Shown: one piece after another, positions 1 through 12,211 of the stretch
How positions within the stretch are numbered: the first letter of the stretch is position 1
Layout: the number at the start of each line of letters is the position of its first letter
NCBI GenBank assembly: GCA_030998225.1
Contig: JAPYXD010000522.1
Coordinates: forward strand, 6,634,001-6,698,000
Direction: 5' to 3'
DNA: 64,000 nt
DNA from: Diplolepis rosae
Taxonomy: Eukaryota > Arthropoda > Insecta > Hymenoptera > Diplolepididae
Position numbers and translations under genes: made by a program
Notes under the pieces: generated by a model
Told to the model about the DNA's origin: nothing
The model's input: the letters and a program-made list of their open reading frames with translations, nothing else
Database searches by the model: none

Positions 1-235
1 GATTCAACCTGAAGTTTCAATCTGAATCATTTCTACCGCAGTTACATTCGGATTCGGATTACAGTCAGATTAGTTTTTAACCGATTTACATCCAACGAAA
101 TCCGAAAAAAAATTCAGATTAGTTCGGAAACAGATTTTAGAACAGCTTTGATTTTATTAGATTGTATTCCTTTCCGAAAGTTTTGCCAAGGAGCTCTTTC
201 ATAGACCTTTTTGCGTGAAATATTCTGCTCTCTTA

Positions 236-918
236 GGGGCCATCCATATCTTACATGGGAAGTTTAAGGGGGGTGGAGGAGGGGGTTTGGCAAAATTCCA
301 CGCTTGTCCATGAGGGGTACCGGGGGGTTGGGCCAGAATCCACATGGACATACATTTCTCTAAATCTGCAAAAAATACGCTGAAATGAGACAAGGTATAC
401 TCGAGGTAGTAGCATATTTATGTTATAATATCACATATGTTATAAAACAAATTGTATGCGGTATAATTATGTGAGACCATATGCCAGCTACAGAAGGATT
501 GATTGATTGACGGAAAAAGCAGATCGATTAACCCAGGAAAGTGGGACAAGCTGGTGAGATAGCTAGAGCAGAGATGCAGAGAAATGTAAGGTGGGCAGAC
601 TGAAATTGTAGTTCCAACAAGCAAGCCCCCCGGAGGCATATTCAAATAAAAAACGACCCAGGTACCTCTTGGGCAAAAAATGGCCCAAGTTAGGCTGATT
701 GATCCACTGGATTCCTACACTGACGTTGCTGCTGCCTTTTGAATACTGGAACTTCTGATAGAACGAGTTCTTCGCTAACAATAACTCCTCAACTTTATAC
801 ATTCGTCGGGTTTTCCGTTATTACGTTGACGCATTGTCCGTTTGGAGAGTCATCACTACATTTTTAAACTGTGTCAAAAAGTAGTAAAAGATTGTCAACG
901 TGGTATATGGATGGCCCC
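236..918. mobile_element. TTAA-flanked non-autonomous TIR element
   Basis: Termini GGGGCCATCCATAT (236) and its reverse complement (905-918) are inverted. The right flank is TTAA and the left is a damaged TTA(G). TTAA target sites point to the piggyBac superfamily. No transposase is visible inside. Confidence 0.55.
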
Positions 919-1097
919 TTAAGGGATTACGGGTAGTCAAAGGCGTAAAAAATAGGCATTTTTAGGAATTTTTCTTTAACGGTTACATAATGTTTTTTAT
1001 TTGAAATATAATACTGTGACGTTCTAATTTTTAGTTTTTACGATGACAATGGGCGAGTTTAGAAGACTTGTCATGAAATAAAAATAAGGTCCTAATG

Positions 1098-2440
1098 AGT
1101 ATTAATAACACAGCGTGTCCCACCACTTGTGTGCCAGCCAGTAATGAGGGGTAGAAAATAACAAATTAAGACGAAAAATCCAATGCAATAATGATGTGCA
1201 GTGCTTTGTACAGAAACTACATGGCAACAAAGTTACGCTACGTGTGCCCCCGCGCGTAGTGTGCGCTTAAACGCCGACGATCGCCCGGATCTGACTGGCT
1301 GCCTCCCATCAGTGCAGTGTGCTCAGATTGCAAACCGGGGTACCTACAGACACGATTGCACGCCGTATCCGTGTGAAGCGATTAGGGAGACGCAACGGGG
1401 CGCGCTGCTTTTGTTCCTTCCTTGTCGTTCTTGCGTGCGAGAACGACTCCTCCAATTTCTCCTTATTCTCCTCGCTTTCTCCTTGCAATGCTATTTTTAG
1501 ATTTCACGCTGTCTGTTATAAAGTCGAAATTGAGAATTATATTTTTCTCGACTCCGTGCAAAAGAGGGGGGAAGCAGACGACAATTTCGAATTTACGAAA
1601 TATGTAGTTAAAGAAATAATACTTCTTTTTTGAATATTTTTGAAAAAATCTGCATGATTTAAATATCTGAAAGGTCCTACGAAATTGTATAAGGATTTTA
1701 ACACTTAAAGAATAAACGTTCAGTAAAATTTAATACCAATCAATATTTCGAATTTTAACCAATATAAGAACTGAAAAGAATTTTAGGTTTTTAAAGTAAA
1801 TTTTTTTAAGTGTTAAAATCCTTATACAATTTCGTAGGACCTTTCAGATATTTAAATCAAGCAGATTTTTTCAAAAATATTAAAAAAGAAGTATTATTTC
1901 TTTAACGACATATTTCGTAAATTCGAAATTGTCGTCTGCTTCCCCCTCTTTTGCACGGAGTCGAGAAAAATATACAAGTAATTCTCAATTTCGACTTTAT
2001 AACAGACAGCGTGAAATATAAAAATAGCATTGCAAGTAGAAAGCGAGGAGAAGTTGGAGGTGTCGTTCTCGCACGCAAGAACGACAAGGAACGAATAAAA
2101 GCAGCGCTCCCTGTCGTCTCTCCCTACTCGCTTCACACGGATACGGCGTGCAATCGTGTCTGTAGGTACCCCAGCTTGCAATCTGAGCACACTGCCTCCC
2201 ATGTTCGCGCCAAGCGACTAACCTGAATCGCGAACATATGAGGTAGCCAGTCAGATCCAGGCGATCGGCGGCGTTTAAGCGCACACTACACACGGGGGCG
2301 CACGTACACGTAACTTTGTTTTTTAGTGGTTTCTAAACAAATCACTGCACAATATTGTTGTAGCAGAGTTTTCGCCTTGATTTTTTATTCTCTACCCTCT
2401 ATTACCGGCTGGCACACGAGTGGTGGTACACGCAGTATAA
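1098..2440. mobile_element. Fold-back element with ~600-bp arms
   Basis: Left arm (about 1100-1709) and right arm (1803-2440) are inverted copies around a ~95-bp spacer at 1710-1802. Shared marks: TGTGCCAGCC at the outer ends, GCGCTTAAACGCCG, ATACGGCGTG, and TATAAGGATTTTAACACTTAA beside the spacer. The open frames inside are arm shadows with no family match. No transposase seen. Confidence 0.7.
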
Positions 2441-3888
2441 TAGTCGGATACGTGACGAAACCGAGTTTTTATTTGATATTTTCAGTAATTTTCATGATTA
2501 TTTCCAATAAAAACATTAATTCCGGGTCAACTTGTCAACCAGATTATTGATCCCTTGCTTACATATAGTGCCTAGCGGTGAACATCAGTACTTCTTACTG
2601 GTTTATCTAAAATCAATGAAACAAAAGAAATGATTATTTTGTTAGTTTGTCTAGTGTTTAATTAAAGCTTTTTTCAAATTATGAAAAATGGGGGCCTCTG
2701 AAATTATACTTGTAAATTTTGAAGGCAAAAAGCGCTCGTTTATGATTGATAAAAAAAATCCTTCGGACTACTCGTAACTCCTTAAGATGTAATTTTTCTT
2801 ATTTCGCTTTAGTTTCGTAGTCAATAAGTTTTTAATCATTTATTCTATACTTTTGGAAAGAAATACCTCTTGTTATTAACATAATGAGGATATGAGAATT
2901 GGGTTTTGTTTTAGCTAAAGGAGTGTGTCGGTGAAACATACGTATCATTTCTTGATATAGAGAACACAGATGTACCTGCTTGGGATAAAGACGATAGGAA
3001 GTTAATAACAGTTGGATGGAACTCGGTAATAACCTAGAAATACACAATTAATCATGGAACTCTGTTGACCCCAGCTTATGTATACTATACGGCCTTAAAG
3101 CTATAGGTACTAGCTTTGCACCGCAAATATACACTAAGTAAACTGTTTTTTAGGCCAGAACCTTGTTAGAAGCAAAGAAAATAACTTTTTTTTATTGCTC
3201 TACCGAACTATTCCAATTAGCCAACAACATTACTTTGATTATTTCACTTTATCAAACTATTTTTGTGAGATAAAAAAATAAAATTTTTTTAGTGCAAAAA
3301 AATTAAATTGTTGCTCTAGAAAAATTCTGTTGCTGGCGAATCCAAATTATTTCGATATTCTGATAAAACTTACAAGCAAATAAGAATTTTATATTTTCAA
3401 TAATATATCATTAAATTCCTCAATAGATATAATTACCGTATTTTAGTCAAAGTATTTAAATGCTCAGTGAGAACTTACAATTTTCATACACATTTTACAA
3501 ACAAATTATATACAAATTTTCCATTCTTGTCACACTGTGTTCGTATTTTTACTGAGCTTTTGTATTACAATTATGTGTTATAATTACTTTTATTGGAAAT
3601 AATGCTGGGTGAACAAGTGATTATGATTGTATGAATGAAAAAGTCGCATACAAGGCCAATTGTTCCCTATTAAATTTTTCTTCGAATTACGGATATTTTT
3701 CTTTAGAAAATAATTAAGGAATAGTGTTATGTTGATTACATAACCATCAAAGAAAATTGTAAAGCAAATTTACTCCCTCCTACTTTCATTTTTAAAAGTC
3801 ATGAATGTTTTACAATTATATTTTAGCATAAAGTAAAGAATATAATGACACATTCATCAACTTCTATCTGCTGTATCCAATGATGGAT

Positions 3889-4390
3889 AATAGTATATTG
3901 CATTACAAGGGATAAAACACAGCGATTACAAACGAGTTGCATTCGCTGTGTTTTGTTTCGAATAATGCATACTATTTTTCATAGCGCCTCCTTTGAAACT
4001 ACGATTTTCAACCCTAGGGTTGAAAGTCGCTGTTTCAACCCGCTCCACAGTTACAGCCAATCAGATTCTCAAAAGAGTTGCTATGAAAAATAGTATACAT
4101 TACTCGATACAAAACACAGCGAAAGCATTTCTTGTGATCGCAGCCCTCGTTTCACTCGGGCAGCAAACTTCACGCTCATGCAATCGCTCTGTTTCGCCCC
4201 TTGTAATGTAATATACTATTTCATAGCAACTGTTTTGAGAATTTGATTTTCGGTACCTGTAGAGCGGTTCGAAACTGCGGTATGCAACCCTACCTTTAAA
4301 GTTTCGCCCCTAGGGTTGAAAATCGCAGTTTCAACCCGCTTCGCAGGTACCGAAATTCGGATTTTCAAAAGAGGCGCCATGAAAAAGTAA
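3889..4390. mobile_element. Nested fold-back complex with AATAGTATATT ends
   Basis: AATAGTATATTGCATTACAAGG at 3889 is inverted at 4199-4220. Within and beside it lie two copies of a second unit (about 3980-4085 and 4222-4390) with TTTCAACCCGCT and CCTAGGGTTGAAA motifs and CATAGC ends. This looks like palindromic elements inserted into one another. No coding capacity. Confidence 0.5.
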
Positions 4391-4575
4391 TTACTGTAAT
4401 ACGGACTAAGTTGAAGTGATCAATTTTTCACCATATAAAACAAAGATAAATACCAGTGTGAAATTTTATTGTTTTAGAAAAAACGGAGAGAGATAAACCC
4501 GCATTAAATTATTTTCGATAACTACGTAATCAATTTAGACTGTTTTCTTAAAATTGTAAATTTCATCTGTTACAG

Positions 4576-4938
4576 AATCACCAAGCTTGGAAAGAAGAAC
4601 ACGTTAATGTTCAGTCTACTGGTATTCGTTTGTTCCCAAATTTTAAAAACAGCGAGGATTGTACTTATAATGATGTATGTATACTAATTGAACAAAAAGA
4701 TTTATATAGAAGCATTACAAATCAATAACAAATATATTTTTTAACAAATTAGAACTATATTGGTGGGTTTATAAGATTCCAATCACACTTTCTTGGAATT
4801 GCTCTTGAAATTCAAAGCATATATGGTGATGTTTTTCCCATTTCCTTCATCGCTATTAAAACAGTATACGATGATATCAAGATGCTACTGGGCGAAAAGG
4901 TCGAAACAAAGAAAAAGAGCCGCTTGCGATTCTTCTAG
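4576..4938 (+). pseudogene. Copy A: broken exon 4 of the serine-protease-homologue family
   Basis: Follows a CATCTGTTACAG acceptor and aligns with exon 4 of copies B and C (EEHVNVQ, YNDVCILIE, then NYIGGFIRF and LGIALEI). Two in-frame stops (TAA 4726-4728, TAG 4750-4752) fall just before the NYIGG loop, and the frame stays open after them to TAG 4936-4938. Ile again replaces the active-site Ser. The 3' flank is cut by a transposon starting near 5016. The upstream 4430-4500 sequence also resembles intron 3 of copies B and C. No other exons of this copy are in the window; they may lie to the left. Confidence 0.65.
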
Positions 4939-5015
4939 AGCAACGAAGTTATACGTACAACAAGTAAGTAAAGTGCTGAATCAGAAATTAAACATGCAGG
5001 GCTGTCAAACACTTA

Positions 5016-6367
5016 CACAGGGTCTTCCAATTAGAGGTTTCAATTTGATTTATGAGAAAAACGCGCGTTTTTTGTGCAAAATCATTTGATTTTTATTTCG
5101 TTCAATAGCGGTAGGTTTGCCATTAAGAATGAAAAACAATATCATTCATGTGGCCTCCGCGGCTAGGTTTGCAGGACCGTGCTCTTTTGATGAAATTTTC
5201 CATTACATTTTCGCACATTTGGAGCTCTATTTCGTCGATAAGGGAACGGATTTTATGTGCAACAGTCGCGCAAACTCGTTTTTTCGCTACAGTTAACAGT
5301 AGCGTAATGTAATATATTGCGCTACAGAGGAATTAAATGTAAAAATTGAACTGCGCATACTCCTATAGCCATGCAAAAAAGCACAATCTTCTTCTTATTC
5401 TTCTTCTTCTTCGTACAGCGTTGGCACCGTACTGGCAAAGCCTTGTACATTTGAACTGCGCATGCGTCTATTGAAATCTATTACTACTAAACAAGATCGA
5501 TAAAATCAAAATGGCCGGGAATAGTCGTGACATATCAAGTGTAATGATGAGCGCCGCAAACAACTACAATGCTAGATTAGATTCGAGTGTATGCATAAAA
5601 ACTCGTATACGCACCGAAGTCACATAATAGTATATTACGTGCCTGGGCGCACAATGAGGGTTAATGCGTGACGAGCGACAATGCTCGCAGGAGATCGGAG
5701 TCAAGGCGTAGTCGAGGCGTAGGTGAGACGTAGCTGAGGCAAAGCCGAGACGAAGCCGAGACAAAGCCGAGACGAAGCTGAGGCGCGATCAGTCCTGCGA
5801 GCATTGTCGCGAGTCTTGTAATTTCCCGAATTGTGTGCATTGGCACGTAATAAAAATAAAAACGAGTTTGCGCGCCGGTGGCACATAAAATAGAATACGT
5901 GCCAATGCACACATTCGGGAAATTACGAGACTCGCGACAATGCTCGCAGGACTGATCGCGTCTCAGCTTTGTTTCGGCTTCGTCTCGGCTTTGTCTCAGC
6001 TACGTCTCGGCTACGCCTCGACTACGCATCGGCTACAACTCGATCTCCTGCGAGCATTGTCGCTCTTCACGCAATAGCCCTCATTGTGCGCCTAGGCAAG
6101 TAATATACTATTCTCTTAGAGTTCTCAAATTGCCTGAGGAGCATCAGCATAAACCTTATAATGATTTTTCGCTTAAATTCAGGTTTATTTTCATGCATTT
6201 TTGTAGTGAATTTAGACAATTTCAATGCGTTGTTAAAGCGTGTATGGTTCCATTTTTATTAATAGCATAGTTATTAGTTGTCATCTGTGAAAAAATGACA
6301 CCTCTTATTATGACAGCTGTCAAAATAGCGGGCTATTCAGAATGAAACCTCTAATTGGAAAACCCTG
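5016..6367 (-). mobile_element. IS630/Tc-type transposon remnant, interrupted
   Basis: Ends AGGGTCTTCCAATTAGAGG (about 5019) and its inverse at 6347-6366, with TA at the right edge. On the minus strand 5123-5258 reads IRSLIDEIELQMCENVMENF, then SRGGHMNDIVF and stop: the C-terminus of an IS630-type transposase. The preceding piece YADAPQ is at about 6130-6160. An 850-bp palindromic insertion separates the two. A related uninterrupted C-terminus is at 20745-21026. Confidence 0.6.
5259..6112. mobile_element. Palindromic elements nested in the IS630-type transposon
   Basis: 5626-6112 is a near-perfect palindrome (centre about 5868) with AATAGTATATT ends and arms full of a degenerate CGAGACGAAGC-type micro-repeat. 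5259-5625 is a second unit related, in opposite orientation, to 57683-58081 (shared ACTCGTATACGCACC-type end, AAATGGCCGGGA, CTTCTTCTT run). The Leu/Arg-rich frames here come from the micro-repeat. Confidence 0.6.
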
Positions 6368-6404
6368 TATTTCAGGTGGTGGGTAAAGTGATGGTGTTAG
6401 GCTT

Positions 6405-6420
6405 GGGGGGGGGGGGGGGG
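6405..6420 (+). repeat. G16 homopolymer
   Basis: Uninterrupted run of 16 G just past the transposon edge. The true length may be uncertain. Confidence 0.8.
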
Positions 6421-6861
6421 ATATATTTTTGACAAGAACAAATAATGTTTTAATCCTTGAAACACGTTCATTGCAGCATCATAGTTTCTTTTACGTTCAT
6501 GTAATTTATGTTTACGTGTATCTTGCATTCATATGTATTTAGGTGAGTGTCGGGCATAACGGTCCACTTGACTTTGGATGAACATAGTTTTTGAAATAAA
6601 AAATCTGCCCGGCCATCTTCGCTTCGGGGCCCTACACGGAGCAAAATAGTTGAAGTAATTTTACTCCACTTCCGATCAAATTTGGGACACATGCACAAGT
6701 TAGAAGTTATTTAGTATCACTGTAATTATTTGTCATGTATTAAATGTTCAAGAATGAAACAAAGTTGAGTAAAATATATTTATTTTTTATTCAGTTTATT
6801 CTACTCTATGCTTCACTTGAGAGTCGAATAAACCGTGAATCGCAAGATTGGTTCCACCAGC

Positions 6862-7783
6862 TACTATTCTGGGCAAAAACTAAGGTGAATTTTGTTATGA
6901 TATGAAAAATCTTTATTTATTTATCCAAATCATTTTCATCCCCTTCCAAGTACCCTCCCGATATACTGCACTTATGCCAACGTTTTTTCCAATCATCGAA
7001 ACACTTGTTAAATTCGACTTCCGGAATTGCGTTAAAAGCCTTCTTCGATTCGACTTGTATCCCTTCAATCGTGTCAAAACGGTGTCCGCGGAGTGGTCTT
7101 TTGAGTTTGGGGAATAGCCAGAAATCAGACGGAGTCAAATCAGGCGAATATGGTGGTTGTGGATCTATATGTGTTGAGTTTTTGGCAAAATGGTCAATAA
7201 GAACGAGTGCAGTATGAGATGGCGCATTATCGTGATGCAAAAACCAAGAGTTGTCTGCCCAAATTATCTTTTGAAACGGTGTTGAGTGATCCTCTTAAAA
7301 TGCCAATAGTGTCAGCAAGGTCTCTAATTGTTAATCGACGATATTTGTGTACTAATTCTTTGATTTGATTGACGTGTTGCTCGCCAGTTGATGTTGATGG
7401 TCGTCCGGGGCGTTCCAAGTCATTAACACGTTCTTTGCCTTCTTAGAAGTCTGTACCACTTATAAACATTTTTTTGCGACATGATCAAATCACCGAAGGC
7501 CTTCTGCAACATTCTGAACGTTTCCGCAACTGAAATTTCATTCCGCAAACTAAATTTAATGGCACTTCTTTGCTCAACAAATTTGAACATTGTAAAAATC
7601 GAAAAAATCACTTTTGTCGTTTAGAAAACACAAGTGTAACTATGTAACAAATGGTGTCATTAACTTGAAATTTGACACAGATGTCAGTAACAGTAGGACC
7701 AACATGAAAATAAAAGAGTTTGCCCAAATCGGTTAGCCCGCCAAGTTTAAATTGAAAATTCACCTTAGTTTCTGCTCACTGTA
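6862..7783 (-). mobile_element. mariner element with internal deletion
   Basis: AAACTAAGGTGAATTTT at about 6878 is inverted at 7754-7770, with TA near both edges. On the minus strand, 7611-7423 and 7418-7227 hold the helix-turn-helix part (FVEQRSAIKFSLRNE, RRLTIRDLAD) in broken frames. 7240-6917 holds the end with HHDNAPSH and YSPDLTPSDFWLFP, the last two Asp of the D34D triad, and GGYLEGD. The centre with the first Asp is deleted (total ~920 bp against ~1.3 kb), so it is non-autonomous. Confidence 0.8.
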
Positions 7784-8159
7784 TTATATCTATTCACGCA
7801 GGAACGAATTAAAGTAATCAGCAGCCAGAACGTATTCTCTTCTTTGCTTTTGCTCCCAGGACAACCGGTAGGATTAAGAAACAGCAATAAACACAAGAAG
7901 ACGGTAATGTACCTATGTATCGTTCTAATTTACTCATTCTTATTTTGACTCATATAAAAATGTTCATATGTGTTTATTTGCTTTCATTTCCTTGAAAATA
8001 AAATTATCTTTTTATTTATATGAATTTTATCCGCTTGATTTAAACTTATTTAAAGCACCTTTCCCCTTTTCTTTCTTTTAAAATTAAAAGTAATAAGCGT
8101 AGGCGTGTAAAATACACTCTCAGTCCGAGAGTAGAAGACCAACGACCCAACATAATAAT

Positions 8160-8210
8160 AAACGAATTTAGTTAATATTTATATTAACTAAATTCGGCAG
8201 TTTGGACGAC
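8160..8210. repeat. Short perfect hairpin
   Basis: CGAATTTAGTTAATAT is followed at once by ATATTAACTAAATTCG. No other signal around it. A second hairpin at about 8590-8690 is built on TGTAATTCAAGAGT. Confidence 0.6.
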
Positions 8211-10579
8211 CTCCGCGTACTCCTACTTATTAATAAAATATATTGAAGGTAATGATATTTACTTTTTAAGTTATATACTGAATAAATGGAAGATGAATTA
8301 ACATAAGAGGATCTGAAACAGATGCACACACAAATAGAAGCACAACATATGCGCAGTATAAAAGTTTTATTTGTTAATTTATAGGAGTGTACGTATAAAT
8401 TTGGGTAATTAAATTGTGACGATAGACCCAGGCCGTGCGAACCTAATGCATAGATGGTGGACGATTAGCAACTAGCGCCGCGTACAACTGTGCATATGAA
8501 CTATCGTTTTATGTGCACGTGTTAGTGCACATACATGCATATGTAGCTTCTTCAAATGTGTTGCAGAGAATATAATTAAAAGGAAAATCAAGATTGAATG
8601 CAAAATTGTGAAAATGTAATTCAAGAGTAAATAGTTGATATTAACTTCTCACTCTTGAATTACATTTGCACAATTTTACACGAAATTTTGGTTTTGTCGT
8701 AATAAGTGAAAATCAAAAATATTTGTAATTTGTATTTTTATTTCCAGAAGATATATAATACAGCATCTCCTCTCTGCGGAAACCGATGAATGGGCACACT
8801 TTCCTACTGACGCTTTTTGGTGGTATATACCCATCAACGGCACACTGAATTACGTATTTTTTATCCATGATAACGCGCAATCACACACAATGAATTGTTA
8901 AATACTTGTAATGACTTGTAAATAACAATTGCGGAACTCATACAAAGCCAGTTTCCCTTGCCGTACTCTGCTCGCTTGCGGCAACTAGTGCCGCGTACAA
9001 CTGTGCACATGAACTAAGCTACGCGGACACCTCATCCATTAAAAGTTGACCGGTTCTGATAGACCTTAATCCGTCAATGGTCACGCCACGGTGTGCCCAC
9101 TCCCATGTGCAAACAAATACGAATTTTTATTGCTAAACATTATCGAATAAAATAAAAATAAATTTTTTCTGCAAGATTTGTGTATCTATGACCTACTTCA
9201 ACAGTACTTGAAACATTTCATAAGTTAGGCAGCCTAAAAAACTGTGCCAAATATCATGCAATTTTCGGCGTTCTAAACCAGGTTCCCCCCTTAATGCGTG
9301 GGCGGGCGTACAAACTTGGAAAATTTCCGACGAAAAAAACTGTTTCAGAAAACGGCTGAAAATTTGCATACGTATTGAAGAGTATGAGAGAAAGTAGGGA
9401 AAAAATTGTCAGAAGGGTAAGTGGAAGCTAAAGGGTTGTCAAAAGCTGCCAAAGTTGCGAAAAATTTTGGCAAATTTACATGTCTACGAAAATTTCTGAC
9501 AATTTGCATTTTTATTGTTTACATATAGAATAAACTACATGCAAAGTGTCAGAAGGCAAAGTGGAAGAGTTCATGAGAAATTCGGGTGCAAAGTATGAAA
9601 GCGTCTTTTGGCGCCCGGCGTAACGTCATCGCTTTTCTCTTGATTTTCGCACCCTACATATTTCGGATCACTTCTGACAATTAATATGAATATTTATAAA
9701 CTACTTAAGGAACTGTTATTAAAATATCAGGGGTCAATTGAGAAGAATTCATAAATTTGATTAATTATTTATCGTACAATTGGCAACATTTCGCGTGAGT
9801 TACATTTTTTTTTAAAGCATATTGAAATCTTGAAATATAAATGAAGAATACATTTTTAAAGCAAAACTTGAAAATTTAGAAAAATTGTCGATATAAATGC
9901 TCCTACAGTATTGCAAAAATATATATATCTGAATAATATTGAAATATTGTTGATGTTTTTAGTAGTCATCAGTGAGAATTCATTTATATAAAAAATACAA
10001 AGGGGAGATCCTTAAAAAATTACATGTGTGACGGATAAACATTGTGGTAAAAAAGATATAAATCAATTGCACGTGTGAAAAAATAAAATTGGTCTAAATA
10101 ACCAAATTCAACGAAATCAAAATCGTGCAAATTTGTTGCCTATAAAAGTACTAAGGTAGAAACTTAAACATTTATATAATTAGCTTCTAGCCTGAGGTTG
10201 TACAGAGTCCATTGAGGCCCTGTCTACTTACCGTTTTTTCAGAGTAGGCCGGGTATACCCACCTTTTTTTCGAAAGGCAAAAATTTTTTATGTAGTAAAT
10301 TCTTCGAACTTTTGAGTATTCAATTGATTCATTATCGATATTTACAATATTGCAGGATTTTTTGGAAAGTTTCAATATAATATCAAAATAATTACATTAT
10401 TTTAATATGATAAATTTGTTATCATAATAAATAATAGAATATTTTTCAAAAGACAACTTTCGTTTATTCAATCCCCCCCCCTCCAGTCCTAGATTTAGAT
10501 AGAATAATATAATCCCAATTCCATCTAGAACAGCAGAACCATACCTATCCTACTACTCCCTATTTTACATTCTTAGATC
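8211..10579. other. AT-rich DNA without recognisable genes
   Basis: No open frame with family resemblance on either strand. One short direct repeat, GCCGCGTACAACTGTGCA, occurs at about 8475 and 8990 and may mark the ends of an unidentified element. Confidence 0.5.
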
Positions 10580-10914
10580 TAAGGCCATGTCTTACTTATC
10601 CGATCCCTACCGTCCCGACACTTTTTTGTCGTCTTTCGAATTTACACATTTATTGAGGTTCTGAGTTAAAAATTTACGTTATCAAGTAAAAAGCAGTAAA
10701 AAACGGTTATCTCGTCCAAAATTTTTATAATCATGAAACAAAAAAATTTGGATATTTTTTTTTTTATAAAAATATTTAAAAACAGATTACATTTCCTAAG
10801 TGCTTTTTACTTAATTACTCAAATTTTTATCTCGATATCTCAACTGCCATGGAAATTCGAAGGACGAAAGAAAAGTGTTGGTAAAATAGGGCTCGGATAA
10901 GTAAGTAATGGCCT
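10580..10914. mobile_element. Small fold-back element
   Basis: GGCCATGTCTTACTTATCCGA at the left is inverted at 10890-10914 (TCGGATAAGTAAGTAATGGCC). Arms also share TCGAATTT/GGAAATTCGA and GTGCTTTTTACTT. About 335 bp, no coding. Confidence 0.6.
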
Positions 10915-10917
10915 CGA

Positions 10918-11235
10918 GGGCACGTGATACTTAAGAAATTTGTAAATTCTATTTATTTTAGGCTTTTAAATGTTTTTATCCAAAGTAAATAAATTTTGTT
11001 CTTAAAATTTTGGGAATGAAAGAGAAGAGAAAAACGGATGCAGATAGACTACTTTTGGTTTCGAAAATAAAAAAAAAAGTTCAATTTTTGCAAAATACAT
11101 TGGAAAATTGTTTTTCACTATCAAAACCAAAAGTAGTCCATCGAAGTCAGTTTTAACCTTTCCTACTATTTCCCAAATGTTGAAAAAAAATTTATGTATT
11201 TTGGATACAAACATGTTGAAATATGACCAAATAAT
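10918..11235. mobile_element. MITE, copy 1 (family also at 19332-19652)
   Basis: Palindromic arms around GACTACTTTTGGTTTCGAAAAT and ATCAAAACCAAAAGTAGTC. The same sequence recurs at 19332-19652. This copy abuts the broken 3' end of the mariner at 11253. Confidence 0.6.
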
Positions 11236-11252
11236 AATGATACAAGACATCG

Positions 11253-11964
11253 GGTCCATTCCGGCCGTTTTTCGATCAACGCATGATTCAAATTGATAAT
11301 TTGTTGTCGGTAGTGATCCGTATTCACCGTCTCACCAGGTTTTAATAACTCGAAGTACACCACACCACACTTGTCCCACCAAACACAGAGCATTGTCTTA
11401 CGGCCAAAGCGATTTGGCCTTGGAGTCGATGGGCCGACCTCACCAGGTGAAAGCCATGATTTTTTCCGCTTCGGGTTCTCGAAATAAATCCATTTTTCGT
11501 CCCCCGTGACAATTCGATGCAGAAAAGATTTCCTTTCGAACCGTTGAAGCAGCATTTCACAAATGGTCTTTCGATTTTTCATTTGTCTATCGTTCAGTTG
11601 GTGTGGTACCCATTTTCCATACTTTTGGATTTTCCATGGTTTTTAAACGTTGGCAAATTGCTCCTCGGGTCACATTTAGTGTTTGTGCCAATTGTTGTTG
11701 CGATTGGGTTGGATCTTCATCCAATAACGCCTGCAATTCCTCGTCTTCGAACTTTTTCGCTGCAGCAGGATGTTCATTGTCTGTTAAATCGAAATCTCCA
11801 CTTTTAAATTGACGAAATCATGTCTCACATGTTCTAATCACTGAAGCATGTTCACCATAAGTTTCTACCAGCAATCGATGAGCTTCAACTACTTTTTTCT
11901 TTTGATGAAATAAGAAAAGCAACGAATGCCGCAAATGCGATTTACTTGGAACAAAACTCAACAT
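11253..11964 (-). pseudogene. mariner transposase pseudogene, 3' end lost
   Basis: From ATG at 11964 the minus strand reads MLSFVPSKSHLRHSLLFLFH, VETYGEHASVIRTCE, then TGA where Trp is expected, FRQFKSGDFDLTD, a second helix-turn-helix (QQQLAQTLNVTRGAI), further stops, then FLHRIVTGDEKWIYFENPKRKKSW with the first catalytic Asp and VWWDKCGVVYFELLKPGET. It ends at EKRPEW, where the MITE begins, so the last two Asp are missing. Confidence 0.75.
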
Positions 11965-12211
11965 ATTCACTGAGGTAAACAACTATGATTCTATTATTTT
12001 GGCAGAATGTAATTGTGTATTTTTGAAGGTTATTGTACATAGAAAAATATGACATAGATGCCAAATCATAGAAATGTATGCATATCTCTAGCGACATCTA
12101 TGAGTAAAACTGACAAATTTCAACTAAAACCCCTGGTTTTAGACTCTCGGCCTTCTACTGACTTACTTCCGACCCTCCACGACTCGACGACTCTGCTTAG
12201 GGTCGAAAGTA

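Noticed and set aside
1201..2293. Cluster of ~100-codon frames on both strands
   Set aside because: They are mirror images of each other in the arms of a fold-back element and match no family.
2832..3047. 71-codon minus-strand frame
   Set aside because: No motif, no context, no homologue elsewhere in the window.
5564..5912. Leu/Arg-rich repeat proteins on the minus strand
   Set aside because: Produced by the CGAGACGAAGC-type micro-repeat in a palindromic element; the inverse arm gives similar frames.
11108..11296. Plus-strand frame over the MITE and mariner edge
   Set aside because: Crosses two unrelated elements and is antisense to the mariner.
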